DNA of 64,000 nt from Ceratotherium simum simum. Its lineage: Eukaryota; Chordata; Mammalia; Perissodactyla; Rhinocerotidae. Shown here one piece after another: positions 1 through 10,713 of the stretch. Numbering within the stretch: the first letter of the stretch is position 1; the number at the start of each line of letters is the position of its first letter. The stretch covers positions 9,205,467 through 9,269,466 of the forward strand of contig NW_004454193.1 of the NCBI RefSeq assembly GCF_000283155.1. The letters run 5' to 3'. Both the position numbers and the translations under genes were made by a program. Under the pieces are notes generated by a model that made no database searches, was not told where the DNA came from, and saw nothing but the letters and a program-made list of their open reading frames with translations.

Positions 1-728
1 GGCCCCTCCACCCCAGGAGCCTTGCCCCCAGGCTGGGCTTCCAGCCCCCCTCCACTTTCTCCTCTCGGGGCTGTGACCTACCTGGGCTCCCTCCCTGGGC
101 CCCTCCCACCCTTCCTCATCCACAGCACTGTCCTCAGGGCTCTCAGAACCCTGCCAGCCTCAGCGCCAGCTGCCAGTGTCCCCGGGGGAGAGGGGGCTGA
201 GGGGTGCCCAGGCTGGGGTTGTGGATGTCCACAGCCCACCACACACCAGGCTGGGGGGCTTCCTCCCCTCCAGCTCCCTGTCCTCCAGCGCCCTAGGAGA
301 AGGGACGGTGGGGAGGCCAGCGGTGCATCCCCCCACGCAGACTGTGGGACAGGGCTGTGGAGCCCCCAGAGGAGCCCTCTGTGGCCTCGAGACTTGCCTC
401 CCCCTGGGCTCAGCCCTGAGGGCGGAGACGCTTCCTCCTCCTCCTTCCCAAAGTAAGCAGGAGGCGAGGCCGCCGTGGGAAATGGTACTGTACAGCCGGC
501 TGTCCCCTCTGCTTCCCTGCAGCCCTGAGCAAGTGGCTCCACCACCCAGAGTCCCCAAGGCCCCCGGAGGGAGGGGCGTTTCATGGGCTGGCCCCAGCAC
601 AGGTCCAGTAGCTTCCTCCTCCTCTGTCCTCAGAACCGGAGAGCCAGCCAAGGGGAGGGGGTCAGTGCCCACCCCTGTATGTTTCTTTCTGTAAATAATC
701 TGCACTGATTAAATTGTTCGGCCGGCGA
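1..728 (+). other. MMP15: Probable 3' UTR tail of MMP15
   Basis: No long conserved reading frame is present in this GC-rich block. It ends in an ATTAAA poly(A) signal at 708-713, preceded by a 'tgtaaataatctgcactg' stretch and followed by a GT-rich segment (gagtgtg, about 726-732), as expected of the end of a plus-strand mRNA. The assignment to MMP15 (a membrane-type matrix metalloproteinase) is inferred from mammalian gene order: in human, MMP15 on the plus strand is followed by CFAP20 on the minus strand, and CFAP20 is unmistakable further right. No MMP15 coding exon lies inside the window, so the identity is not shown directly. Confidence 0.5.
708..713 (+). promoter_or_regulatory. Poly(A) signal ATTAAA
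   Basis: This is the common ATTAAA variant of the cleavage and polyadenylation hexamer. A G/T-rich element lies 13-20 bases downstream. Cleavage is expected near 725-730. It is the likely end of the upstream plus-strand transcript. Confidence 0.6.
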
Positions 729-2160
729 GTGTGCCCCCTTTGTGAGAGGCCCGGGGCTGGAGCTCACAGCCAGAGGGGCTGCAGGTGACGGGGTGAGTCC
801 AGGCTGGGATTAGGGGATGTCCCCCATGCCAGAGAGACCTGGTTCCCAGTTCTGTGGGGGCTCCTTCCCAGTGGCCCTGGGAGGGGCAGAGGAAAAGTGA
901 GGGGGGTGCCCTCAATTGACCAGAGGAGGGTGAGGCCTGGGACCAAGGTGGCCCTGCTGGGTGGGGCGGAGAAGGAGCAGGCAATTCACTGGCCATTCAT
1001 TCATGGTGAGAAAGGGCAACCCGGCTTCCCACACGCCCTGCCCATCTAGGAGGGATGGGAGGACCAGGCCAGTCCCCCAGCCCCCCACCATCCAGATGGG
1101 GCTCTGGGCAGCCTGCAGACCAGCTTGGACAGGAAAAAGAATGGGATACGGTGCCGGTTTGGACTCCGAAGTTCCCCTCACCACGTGCTCTGCTCAGAGG
1201 GTGAAGGGCACCCAAGATCTGCCTGCTCTTTGAAGCAGCAGCAGGTCTCACGCTGGGCAGGGTGTGGGTGATGCCCAGGAGAGCAGGAGACTGCCCCTTG
1301 GGTCCGGGTGTGGCTGGCAAGCCTTGACCTCCCCGTCCATCCTCTGGGCCAAGCCTATCGGGTACTGGCCTGTGCCTCCAGGAATGCACCCATCAGCCGT
1401 AGTGCGTCCCACCCCACGCGTGGAGCAGGCCTGGCCTCCACAGCTTGGGCAGCATCCTTCAACCTGTTCCAGGCCCTCCTCCCCGGCAGCTGCGCACCCC
1501 CTCCCCAGCCTCCTTGATTCCACCCTTTCCTCTCTTTGTGTTGAAAACTGGCTGAGGAGAGTAGGAAACCCTGGCCTCGGAAGCCCCAAAGGCCTCTCAG
1601 GCCCGGCTAGGAAACCGCCTGCGAGCCCCCCCCACCGCAGCGGCCTTGGCGGGCAGCGTGGGGGTCCTGGGTGGACGTCATCTGGCCTGCTCGCCTGTGG
1701 CAGAAGCCACAGGGCCCCGCCCAGCTCTTCCTTCTGCCTGGATCTTAGGGTCACCCAGAAGCACAGAGGTCACCAGGCAGGGGAGGGCAGTGTGGGGCCA
1801 CTGGGACGAGGAAGGAGAGGATGAAAGTCCCTCTCACTGAGCTCTTTCTCAGAGCCCGAGCCAGAGCAGAGACTTGGCAGAGGCCTCAGCAACGCAGGAA
1901 ACTGCTGATGAGCCCTCCACCCCCCAAGCTCTCTGGTCAAATCTCCAAGAAACCCAGGGGCTGAAGGAACAGTCCATCTCAGGAGCCCTGTTTACCCTCT
2001 CTTGGGGGCCCAGATGTGGGGAGGAGGTCTCTGAGGAGGGGCGGTGGAGCACCTCAGCACCCCCTCCCCGTCCCCAGAGAGCCCTGCGGCCTGTTGGACG
2101 CCCCCTCCTCCCAGGATTAAACAGGAGCCTGTATCTTTAAATTGGTTTTTCCTTTTTCTC
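729..2160. other. Intergenic, GC-rich, no gene seen
   Basis: The stretch is GC-rich with many short chance frames on both strands. None resembles a known protein, and none shows paired splice sites with a conserved frame. An ATTAAA occurs near 2116-2121, but nothing upstream indicates a transcript that would use it. Confidence 0.5.
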
Positions 2161-2162
2161 TT

Positions 2163-2424
2163 TTTTTCATGTGTGTGAGGAAGAGTGGCTCTGAGCTAAC
2201 ATCCATTGCCAATCCTCCTCTTTTTGCTGAGGAAGATTAGCCCTGACCTAACGTCTATGCCCATTTTCCTCTATTTTGTATGTGGGACACGGCCACAGTA
2301 TGGCTCAATGAGCAGTGTGTAGGTCCGTGCCCGGGATCTGAACCTGCGAACCCCGGGCCCTGTGAACCCTGGGCCACTGAAGCAGAGCACATGAACTTAA
2401 CCACTAAGCCACGGGGCTGGCCCC
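2163..2424 (-). mobile_element. ERE-type tRNA-derived SINE
   Basis: On the minus strand the element starts with the GGCCAGCCCCGTGGCTTAG-like left end (2424 downward) and carries the tRNA-like head. It ends with two 'gaggaag...ctgagctaac' modules and a T-rich (A-tail) end near 2150-2165. It belongs to the longer form, whose middle reads 'tttatgtgggac' rather than the 'cagcaactagaagg' form. Flanking 'tggttttt/tggtttct' may be a degraded target duplication. Confidence 0.9.
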
Positions 2425-2689
2425 TGGTTTCTTCTTTAATGTGGCTATAACCTAAACTCACCTTGGGCCCGTCACAGCCCCCATTCTTTTCATTCCTTTA
2501 TATTCTGCTAATTCCCAGGTAAGACAAATAAGACATTACAGATAAACAAAAAGAAGAAAAATGCATCCCCTTCATTCCCCTAGCCAGTGTTGACAGTGTG
2601 GCGTGTTTCCTTCCAGCCTTTTTTCCTCCACATCTGCGTGGCCTGGAGTTTGAGAGTCTAAAACATCCTGGGCTTCAGCCTTCATGCTG

Positions 2690-2960
2690 CTAGTACTTAA
2701 ACCTCAGTGAACGGGATGATACAGCCCACCTCAGTCTGCTGGGAGGATGAACAGAGGACGGGTGGCTGTCAAGTGCTGGGGACAGTGCCTGGCCCTTGGC
2801 AAGTGCTCAACGTGTGATGGCGACCCCAGTCGACTCGCATGCTCCCCCGCTTAACATTTTACTCATGAGAAAAGTGGGGCTCAGAGAGGTGAAGTGACTT
2901 GGCCAAGGTCACACAGCTAGGACGTGGTCATGCCAGGATTAGAACCCAGAAGGACCGGCT
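2690..2960. repeat. MIR-type ancient SINE fragments
   Basis: The core phrase 'gaggctcagagaggtgaagtgacttggccaaggtcacacagctag' is matched closely at about 2870-2925. It is typical of mammal-wide interspersed repeats in the reverse orientation. The preceding 'cctggcccttggcaagtgctcaa' is typical of an old LINE/MIR 3' end. Boundaries are approximate. Confidence 0.75.
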
Positions 2961-3784
2961 TGCACAGCAGCCCAGCCCCCTGCCCCCATCCTGGTGCCAC
3001 CGGAGCATCGAGACAGGGACGAGAGGCCCCTGCCCACCCTGGTCTGCCCTCCCCGCACAGTCTAGGCATCGGAGACCCCAGGGCCACCAACAGAGCCTCC
3101 TTTCAGGCTGGGGCAGGGGCCGAGCGGGCCACTTCCTCCCCTTCTGACTTGGCAGAAAAGCCTTTTTGTCGTTTCACACAGAGGCCATTCTCCTCGGGCT
3201 CACACGGAAGGAGCGGCTGGCTTCCTGTCCAGTCCCAGCCGCCCAGACTGCAGTGGACTCCTCCGTGTAGGCCCTTTCCCTCCACGTCCTCCAGTCCTGC
3301 CTCCGGGCAGGGGCTGCCTGGCTTTGCCCCCCAATCGGTGAAATCACACAAGGGGTTAGAGGTCAGCCACCCCTCGGCTAGCCCGGAAAATGCTGGAAAT
3401 TCCAAGCCTCACGGCACTTTTAGGGCACAACAGTATGTATCACCCTCAGTCCACCGCTCAAGTGGCCTCGTGACCCACAAAGTGCTGGCAGAGGCCCTTG
3501 CCAGGCTGCTTGCCCTGTTCCAAATGTCCCCAGCACTTTCTTGAATCTATGCCTTTGCTTATGCTGTTCCCTCCTGCTGGAAAACCCTTCCCTGCACATT
3601 TTATCCTGCCCAAATTGCACAGATCCTTCAAGGCCCAGACGAAGGCCTGCCTTTTCCAGAGTCCCACCTTTCCTTCTCAAGTTGTTTGAGCTTCCTGCTA
3701 CCTCTGGCGCACCCAGCCTTTGTGTCCTGACCATTCCTTGCCTCTGAGCCCAGCCTGCCCACGCTTACAGGCACCCAGATGCTG
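2961..3784. other. Intergenic, no gene seen
   Basis: This is mixed sequence. The part at 3500-3760 (ttccctcctgctggaaaacccttccc and following) reads like a degraded old LINE 3' region. No coding signal is recognisable. Confidence 0.4.
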
Positions 3785-3960
3785 ACTGTGGTTCCACTGC
3801 TCACAGGCTGTGTGCCCTTAGGCAAGTCACTTCACCTCTCTGAGCCCAGATTCCCCATCTGTAGAATGGGGCTAGTAGCCATGCCTGCTTCATACAGCTG
3901 AGGCTTGACTGAGCCGATCCGTGTAAACGCAGCACCCGGCCCAAGGCAGGCTCTCAACGG
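3785..3960 (+). repeat. MIR-type ancient SINE
   Basis: The phrase 'gtgtgcccttaggcaagtcacttcacctctctgagcc' followed by 'cccatctgtagaatggggctagtag' is the diagnostic MIR core and LINE-like tail in the forward orientation. Confidence 0.8.
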
Positions 3961-4960
3961 TTTGATACTAATATCTGCAGGTACCTGGTGGACACCGAGG
4001 GGGCTTCCCTCCTTGCCTGCCTCTCCAGGAGTGTTTGTGGGATGAGGTTAAAGGTCGACAAGCCTGGGGACAGGTGCCGGGAGAAGGGACATTCCTGTCC
4101 CCCCAGCTCCCCTCCCAGCTGCCGAGGCCTCCCCCTGCCAACCCTGGGGGCGGGGCTGCCCTGGCCCCGCCTCCCCTCAGCGCAGCACCGGCCCTTCCTC
4201 CCAGATCCTGGACGCGGGCCCCAGCTCAGGTTTCCTGCCCAAGCGCCCCGCACACCTCCCGCCCCCACATTGTCCACCCGCCTCAGTCTTGGCCAGAAAT
4301 AGCCTCCAACCCCCCCCCCACTTACAGCCAAGCTAACAGGCCCCTCCTGGAAAAACGATACCGTTCCCCTCCCTGCCAGCATGGATCACAGCAATGAACC
4401 AGATCCCATGAGGAGATCATTCCGAGTCAGCGGAAAGGGAGGCGCAGCTGTACCCCAGTAATTTCATCCAGAAATACACAGTCCCGCCCTAAAACCTGTC
4501 GGCTTCGGCCAGATCAACCTTCCTTTATGGATGGGGCTACTGAGGCCTGGACAGGGGGCTGATTTGGCTAGGGTCCTTCACCGACTCTGACCTGTCTTCC
4601 GTTCACCAGGCCGGACTCTCCTCGACTCCCCCTTACCCCCCCACACCGGCCCCCCCTTCCCGCCCCACGTGGGGCCTCCCTCTTCTGCTCTTAGGAAGAG
4701 CTGAGGGCAGGGCGTCGTGATTGACCCAGCTTTCCTGATAAAGGGCATTTCTGTGCTCTGTGGAGCAGTCTTCAACACAGCTGGTGGGGAGGCGCTCTGC
4801 CCTGCGCCCACAGCCCCCACTGTCGTGAGAGAGCAACCCCTCCCTCCCTCCACTCGCAGTCCGTGGATTCCGTAGAGCTGATCCCATCCCCTTGGCTGGG
4901 GCTGATCTCGTGCCCGGGACCAGCCAATCAGCACCCCCGCGCGTGATTCAGGGGCGGGCC
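3961..4960. other. GC-rich intergenic block
   Basis: The segment is C-rich with few CpG-poor gaps (about 4080-4300 and 4610-4680). A CCAAT pair occurs at about 4920-4985. No open frame with recognisable homology or promoter architecture tied to a transcript is visible. A regulatory role is possible but unsupported. Confidence 0.3.
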
Positions 4961-4984
4961 GGAAATCCAAGTCTGGCCAATCAG

Positions 4985-5270
4985 GGCCTCTCTGTGACTT
5001 TTTCTGGAGTCCCTGGGAAAGGCAAGCCGTGTGTGTGCTGGGCTTGCTGAGCTGCTGGAGTGTGAGCCTGGAGGCACTGAGGGGTCATCATGCCAACACA
5101 CGTAGAGAGCCTGCCTCAGAGCAGAGCCAGCACAGAGGAAAATAGAGCCTTGAAGATTCTAGAAGACACCATTTGAGCACCTGGATTCAGCCATGCCTGA
5201 AGCTCTAAAGCCCTAGCCTTTCAGTTACATGCACCAATAAACTCCGTTGATTTCTTAAGCCAATGTGAGT
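4985..5270 (+). repeat. Old interspersed repeat
   Basis: The phrases 'catttgagcacctggattcagccatgcctgaag', 'cagttacatgcaccaataaactcc' and 'cttaagccaatgtgagtt' match a dispersed mammalian repeat seen again in this window at about 8840-9065. I recognise the pattern but cannot name the family with certainty. Confidence 0.6.
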
Positions 5271-5806
5271 TGTTATTGGTTTCGGTTTTGATGTCTTAAA
5301 TTTTTGTCCTGACTGATGCCCAGGGTCCCCTGAGTGCCAAACGTGTGCTTTGCTTAATGCACTTTTCTTGCCAATCTAGAACTCTTCTCACAATAGCACC
5401 AAGCCCCAGGACCACAGGCACCCATCTCAACTCTCGAATGTTCCCTGAGAACTGGGGCTCACTCTGTGGTCTCTGGCACAACCCCCCAGCCTCAGTAATG
5501 CTGCCTAAGACAACATAGGGCACCTGAGTCTTTGCAGAGGACCTGGGAATCGAGTAGCCAGACAGTGGCCAGCGAGGGGAGTGGGGAGGCTCAGGGAACC
5601 ATTACACGGGCTTTTCAGATTGCAAAAGGTAAGACATAGTCTGCCACCGGCGACAATGAGAAAACCACAAAAAAGCCAAAGATGACTGTGAAAAATGCCA
5701 GCAATTTCTACTCTCCCGCCAAATGACCTTAACATTTTAATGTAAATCCTACAGGCTTTCCCTTATGACTATATATTAATATATATATATTTTTATTTTT
5801 ATTTTT

Positions 5807-6085
5807 TTGTTTTTTTAAATTTTATTTATTTATTTATTTNNNNNNNNNNNNNNNNNNNNNNNNNNNNNNNNNNNNNNNNNNNNNNNNNNNNNNNNNNNNN
5901 NNNNNNNNNNNNNNNNNNNNNNNNNNNNNNNNNNNNNNNAGCTGCACATCCTTCTAGTTGCTGCATGTGGGACGCGGCCTCAGCATGGCCGGAGAAGCGG
6001 TGCGTCGGTGCGCGCCCGGGATCTGAACCCCGGGCCGCCAGCAGCAGAGCACGCGCACTTAACCGCTAAGCCATGGGGCCGGCCC
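5807..6085 (-). mobile_element. ERE SINE interrupted by an assembly gap
   Basis: The head (6085 downward: ggccggccccatggcttagcgg), the tRNA-like part and the 'cagcaactagaaggatgtgcagct' module are present. The central segment before the A-tail (tttatttattt, 5815-5839) is replaced by Ns. Flanking copies of 'aatatatttttattttt' (ending about 5803, and 6086-6102) are the target-site duplication. Confidence 0.9.
5840..5939. other. Assembly gap, 100 N
   Basis: Exactly 100 undetermined bases lie inside an ERE SINE. The SINE consensus visible in the other copies suggests that only about 40-60 bases are missing, plus any tail-length variation. Confidence 0.98.
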
Positions 6086-6449
6086 AATATATTTTTATTT
6101 TTAAAAAGTGAGTTCATAGTAGGCACGTTTTTTTACCTGCCTTTTTCATTTAATAGAGCACAAAATTTGGATGGGGAACATGAGATGTAGAGGCCTTTCA
6201 CTTTATTTGTTGCTGGAATTTTTATGAGCATGCGTTATACACCCATAATGAGGGAATAAGTGAGTCAACAGTCTGTCTTTAGCCCTCTTTTGTGTGCACA
6301 CATTGTCTTCTACAGCATCCTTTTGGTGGATGCATTCTGTGGATGCCCCAGAGGAGTTTCCTCATCACACAGCCCAACGATTACAGATAACACTTTGGAA
6401 ACATCCGTAATTATCACAAATAGTTATCGAGGGCTCACTCTGCCTCAGA

Positions 6450-6615
6450 CTTTGTATGCTTCACAGTAGTTAATCCTGATAAGAACACCACGGGGTAGTT
6501 CATCTGTTTGCACTTCACACCGGAGGAGCCCAAGGCTCAGAGAGGTAAAGGAACTTGCTCAACATCACACAGCTAATTGGTGGTGGAGCCTGAACTCAAG
6601 CCCACACCTGTTTTT
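6450..6615. repeat. MIR-type ancient SINE
   Basis: 'aggctcagagaggtaaaggaacttgctcaacatcacacagctaattggtggtggagcctgaactcaa' is the reverse-oriented MIR core. Confidence 0.8.
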
Positions 6616-7194
6616 AACTGTTCATTTATTCAATGAACATCTACTGATGTCAGGGCTCGTGAGGCCAAGGATCCAGCAGTGAATAACCCAGAGACCCTCC
6701 GTCACAGGGCTCACATTCGAGCAAGATGAGTAGCCCAGGCAGGGAGAATAGCCAGTGCAAAGGTCCTGAGGCTGGATAGGCCTGACAGGTTTGAAGAACA
6801 AAAAGGAGACAAGCAGGATAATGAAGGGGGTGAGAGAGCAAGAGAGAGGGAGCAGGGCCAGGCTACAAGGTCAGTAGACCTGCCTGATGAGAAACCTTTG
6901 GAGTATTTTAAGGGGTGGGGAGGAAGGTGACATGATCTATGATTTTAGGAATATTTCTCTGGCTACTATATGTTTTGCTAAACTACATTTGCAAATATCC
7001 CTGATTCCTGCCTTCAGAGAAAGTCCTAGAAGTGGAATCGCCAGCCCACAATGTTCGAAGGCTTTTATTACTTTCTGACAAATTGCCCTCCAGAAGGAAA
7101 GTAGCCCCTGTCTCTGCTCCTCCCCAAGTGGCTGAGTGCCCATCTCCCACACACCAGGTGTGAGATCATCTCTATCAACAAGATTGGTGAAAGT

Positions 7195-7450
7195 GGGCCG
7201 GCTGGTGGCTTAGCTGTTAAGTGGGCGTGCTCCGCTACTGGCGGCCCGGGTTCGGATCCCGGGCGCGCACCGACGCACCGCTTCTCAGGCCATGCTGAGG
7301 CCGCGTCCCACATACAGCAACTAGAAGGATGTGCAGCTATGACATACAACTATCTACGGGGGCTTTGGGGAAGAAAAAAAGGAGGAGGATTGGCAATAGA
7401 TGTTAGCTCAGGGCTGATCTCCCTCACAAAAAACAAAACAAACAAAAAAA
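7195..7450 (+). mobile_element. ERE SINE with target-site duplication
   Basis: The full left end (gggccggctggtggcttagc), tRNA-like B-box region (gggttcggatcccgg) and 'cagcaactagaaggatgtgcagct' module are present, followed by the 'agatgttagctcagggc' module and an A-rich tail. It is flanked by 'agattggtgaaagt' (7181-7194) and 'agatttgtgaaagt' (7451-7464). Confidence 0.95.
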
Positions 7451-7518
7451 AGATTTGTGAAAGTAATGTTGCTTTGTTGGGTTTACTTGCATTTCTTTGA
7501 TTGCCTCTGAGTTTGAAC

Positions 7519-7754
7519 TTTTTTTTTTTTTTTTAGTGAGGAAGATTAGCCCTGAGCTAACATCCGATGTCAATCCTCCTATTTTTTCTGAGGAAGATTG
7601 GCCCTGGGCTAACATCTGTGCCCATCTTCCTCTACTTTAGATGGGACACCGCCACAGCATGGTTTGACAAGTGGTGCATCGATGCGCGTCCGGGATCCAA
7701 ACCTGCGAACTCCGAGAGCTCGCACACTTAACCACTATGCCACCGGGCCGGCCC
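7519..7754 (-). mobile_element. ERE SINE, longer form
   Basis: Reverse orientation: T-run at 7519-7536, two 'gaggaagattagccctgagctaacatc' type modules, and the left end 'ggccggcc' at about 7745-7754. Flanks 'tgagtttgaac' and 'tgagtgaac' form a degenerate target duplication. Only about 70 bp separate it from the preceding ERE, which has the opposite orientation. Confidence 0.93.
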
Positions 7755-7939
7755 TGAGTGAACGTTTTTCATATGTTAGTTGTTAATCCTTTGGGGATTT
7801 TTTCAGGGGAGGGGAGGATGGCCTGCTCGGGCCCATTGCCCAGCTTCCTTTTGGGGTGTTTCTTCTTACTGATTTGTAGGAACTCTTTATGGTATGAGGA
7901 CATTGACCCTTGGTTAATCAATGAGTTTTAGAGCTAGAA

Positions 7940-8839
7940 AGTTCTTAGCCCAAGCCCCTCATGTATAGGTGGGTAAACTGAGGCCCGGACAAGAATGGGT
8001 ACTGGTGCTAGTCAGTGCTATCAGTTCTCTGGAGCCATGCTGGTTCCAGAAGGATGCGTCTGCCAACTGTGTTCATTGCCTAGAGAGATGTCCTCCCCCA
8101 CAGCCCTTCCTGGTGTCTATAGAGTTCTTTCCCTGACTCCACGCCCTATTCCCCAGCAGAGCCTCTTACTCGGGTCCTGATGGAGCGGAAGACATCCTGC
8201 AGACAACTGGCTCTGTACGCAGATGGCGTCGCCCATGGAGGATTGGGTCCCAGAGGACAGAGCATAGTTTCCTGGGCGGGGTGGAGGGTGGGGGGTGAGG
8301 GGGTGGTGCCCTTGTCCTCACCTTGTCCCCAGATCTCAGACGGGCCATGTAATTTAATTGGGAGCCTTGCCACACACACGCCCTGCACCAGCAATCTCTT
8401 CTAGGCAGTGAGGGACCACGAGAGCAGGCCTTCGAACATTAAAGGGTATCAGAGAAGGGGCAGGGGGTTAATCAGAAAAAGTCTTAGATCAGGGCTCAGA
8501 AATCCTAGATCAGAGCCCAGATCTGTCAGGGCAACTTACTTGAGCTCTGAGCCTTTGCAGTAAGATGGGAATTCAGTTCCCAGAGTTGGCGCTAAGAATT
8601 GGCAAAATGACGCACCTAAATACGTGCAAACATGAGGCTGGGCTTACTGTAGGGGCATCAGTGTTTCTGCCTGTCCACATCCTCCCATCTCTTGGCCACA
8701 CACTGTGATTTTGGGGAGCCACCCCTCTCCCACTCTGAGTTAATGAGTTACAGAAAGGCTGCCCCTCACCCAGCTCCAGGGGCAGGTGAGACCCAGGTGG
8801 AGTCAGTCCCCTGTCCCCTCCTCCATCCCTACTAGGGAT
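7940..8839. other. Intergenic, no gene seen
   Basis: A short MIR-like phrase (aggtgggtaaactgaggcccgga) occurs near 7968-7990. The rest is unannotated single-copy-looking sequence without a convincing reading frame. Confidence 0.4.
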
Positions 8840-9065
8840 GGGCAATGGTCCAAGTCATCTCTGGCCTTTGTCTATGCATGGGAACAGCCTGCTTGAAAAT
8901 GAGCGGCACAAGAGGAACAGAGAGACAAGACAGAAAGATGACATTTTTAGAGCCACTGGATACAGCCAAACCTGACAGTGATCCTCTTTACTCTTTTGTG
9001 AAAGCCAATAAATACTCTCTTTGGTCAATCCAGTCTGAATTGCAATTTCTGTGATCTGTAACTAA
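8840..9065 (+). repeat. Old interspersed repeat, relative of 4985-5270
   Basis: It shares the arrangement 'agccactggatacagccaaacctga', 'gtgaaagccaataaatactctc' and then 'cagtctgaattgcaatttctgt' with the copy at 4985-5270. It ends in an A-run at 9064-9070. Confidence 0.55.
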
Positions 9066-9177
9066 AAAAAATACAACCAAACACAATTGTCACTTAATTT
9101 AGCCCTTCATCGCCACATTCTGGGGCTCAGTGAGGAGAACAGACTTGTCCCAGGTCACATAAAACTTAGCAGCAGAG

Positions 9178-9392
9178 GGCCGGCTCCGTGGCTTAGCGGT
9201 TAAGTGCGCGCGCTCTGATGCTGGCGGCCCGGGTTTGGATCCCGGGAGCGCCCCGGGGCACCACTTCTCGGTCCAACGTGAGGCCGAGTCCCACGTACAG
9301 CAACTAGAAGGATGTGAACCTATGACATACAACTATCTACTGGGGCTTTGGGGGGAAAAAACTGAATAAATAAAATTAAAAAAAAAAAAAAA
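9178..9392 (+). mobile_element. ERE SINE with perfect 17-bp target duplication
   Basis: It starts GGCCGGCTCCGTGGCTTAGCGG and ends in an A-tail. The sequence 'aaaacttagcagcagag' is repeated exactly at 9161-9177 and 9393-9409. This is the short form lacking the second 'gttagctcaggg' module. The perfect duplication suggests a comparatively young insertion. Confidence 0.96.
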
Positions 9393-9409
9393 AAAACTTA
9401 GCAGCAGAG

Positions 9410-10680
9410 CAAAGGCTCTAGAAGCCCAGACACATCCATCCCCAGTCACGATGCCCTGCTTATCAGGGTCTGCCGATTTACGCAGTGTACAGCCCCAGTT
9501 ACTCTCCTTCACATCCATGTGAACTGGCAAGTGAACAACAGGCTTTGCAAACACATGATCTTGTTCAGTTTCGTAAACAAATCAGGCAGTTCAGGAATCA
9601 ATACTAAGGAAATGTATTTTCAAAACACAGGGAAACCTTTGTGCCCCAAAATGTTCCTTCACCTTTATTTTCAATGGGAGTAACTGGAAACAGCCAAAGG
9701 ATCCAACAACAGGACCTTGGTTAAATAAGTTGTGGCGTACTCTCAGATGGAATATCGTGCCACAATTTAAATGGTGATTCTTGAAATTGTTCCTGCATGG
9801 AATATGGCCACCAGGGCAGGGCAGACTCTGCTGGGGACTAACAGAGGACAGAGGGGAGACGAGAAGCAAAATTTGCAGCCAGAGGGCGTTAAGGAAAAAA
9901 GGGCCTTCAAGAGCATCTGATCTATCTTCTGGTTGGGGAAACTGAGGTCCAAAAAGGTGCCTGTGAGTTACCCAGGGACACAGAGAAAGTCCGTGGCAGA
10001 GTTAGAGTCAGACAGGGTCCTCCGGTCCGTGGAGGAGGTACAGGTCCTAGCCCTCACTCTTGATTACGTAAGTGCAGTATGTGCAGCCATTCTCCGTGGA
10101 TGAAGCGAAACCACGGCAGATGAGACTAGAATCCAGGTCCCCTCACTCCTCAGAGGACACGGCGCCTTCAGTGGGTGGACTTCCTTCCAGACCACTTCTG
10201 TGCATTTGTATACCATGTGTCTGTACGTTCATAGTAGACGTAGTGTTTGTTTTGTGACTGGTTTGTTTGCTTAACACAAATGGTAATATATCATGTGCTG
10301 TTCTGCATCTTGTTTTTTAACTCATTGTATCCTGGACATCTTTCCGTGTCGGCGCCTAAAGATCGACCTCGTTCTCTTTAACTGCTGCCCGTTTTGTGCA
10401 GTGAAGATCACAGGGACTAAGGGAGCACGTTTTCCTCTCCTCCTGAGTGTTCATTCGGGAAGGCAGCTCCATCTCCCTTGTGCTTAGGTGGGGCAGTGGG
10501 CTGTGAAGAGGAGTGACGAGTGTCATCTCTAGTGAGAGGCAGGTAGGAGGGCTTCACCCCTGTTTGTCACCCCCTGGAGGGTTGACCCCTGAAGCCTCAG
10601 GCTGAGGAGGTGGGGCCCTGTAAGACGGAAGAGACTGCGCAGCCCGAGTCCCCGAGTGACCGCGTGGAGCAGAGGACTCG
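9410..10680. other. Intergenic with old repeat fragments
   Basis: A MIR-like core is visible at about 9940-10010 (aaactgaggtccaaaaaggtgcc...agggacacagag). An old LINE-like stretch lies at about 10200-10400 (tatcatgtgctgttctgcatcttgttttttaactca). There is no gene signal. Confidence 0.45.
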
Positions 10681-10713
10681 CCCCCTCCCCCAACCCCAAC
10701 CCCAACCCCAACC
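10681..10713. repeat. CCCCAA hexamer repeat, G-quadruplex-prone on minus strand
   Basis: After a C-rich lead, four perfect CCCCAA units give at least five runs of four or more G on the minus strand, separated by two-base loops. It is telomere-like in appearance but not the vertebrate CCCTAA unit. Confidence 0.85.

Larger units (their letters stand above)
6616..7940 (-). repeat. Old LINE-derived sequence split by two EREs
   Basis: From 6616 to 6950 the text (gagcaagatgagtagccc, gtgcaaaggtcctgaggc) belongs to a very old repeat in the same orientation as the copy at 20560-21290. From 6955 to 7940 the phrases 'tttgcatttctttgattgcctctgagtttgaac' and 'cttactgatttgtaggaactctttatgg' are typical of a reverse-strand old L1 3' region. 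Two EREs (7195-7450, 7519-7754) cut it. Confidence 0.6.

Noticed and set aside
1..456. A coding exon of the upstream gene
   Set aside because: The frames here do not resemble the membrane-type MMP C-terminus, and the poly(A) context suits a 3' UTR.
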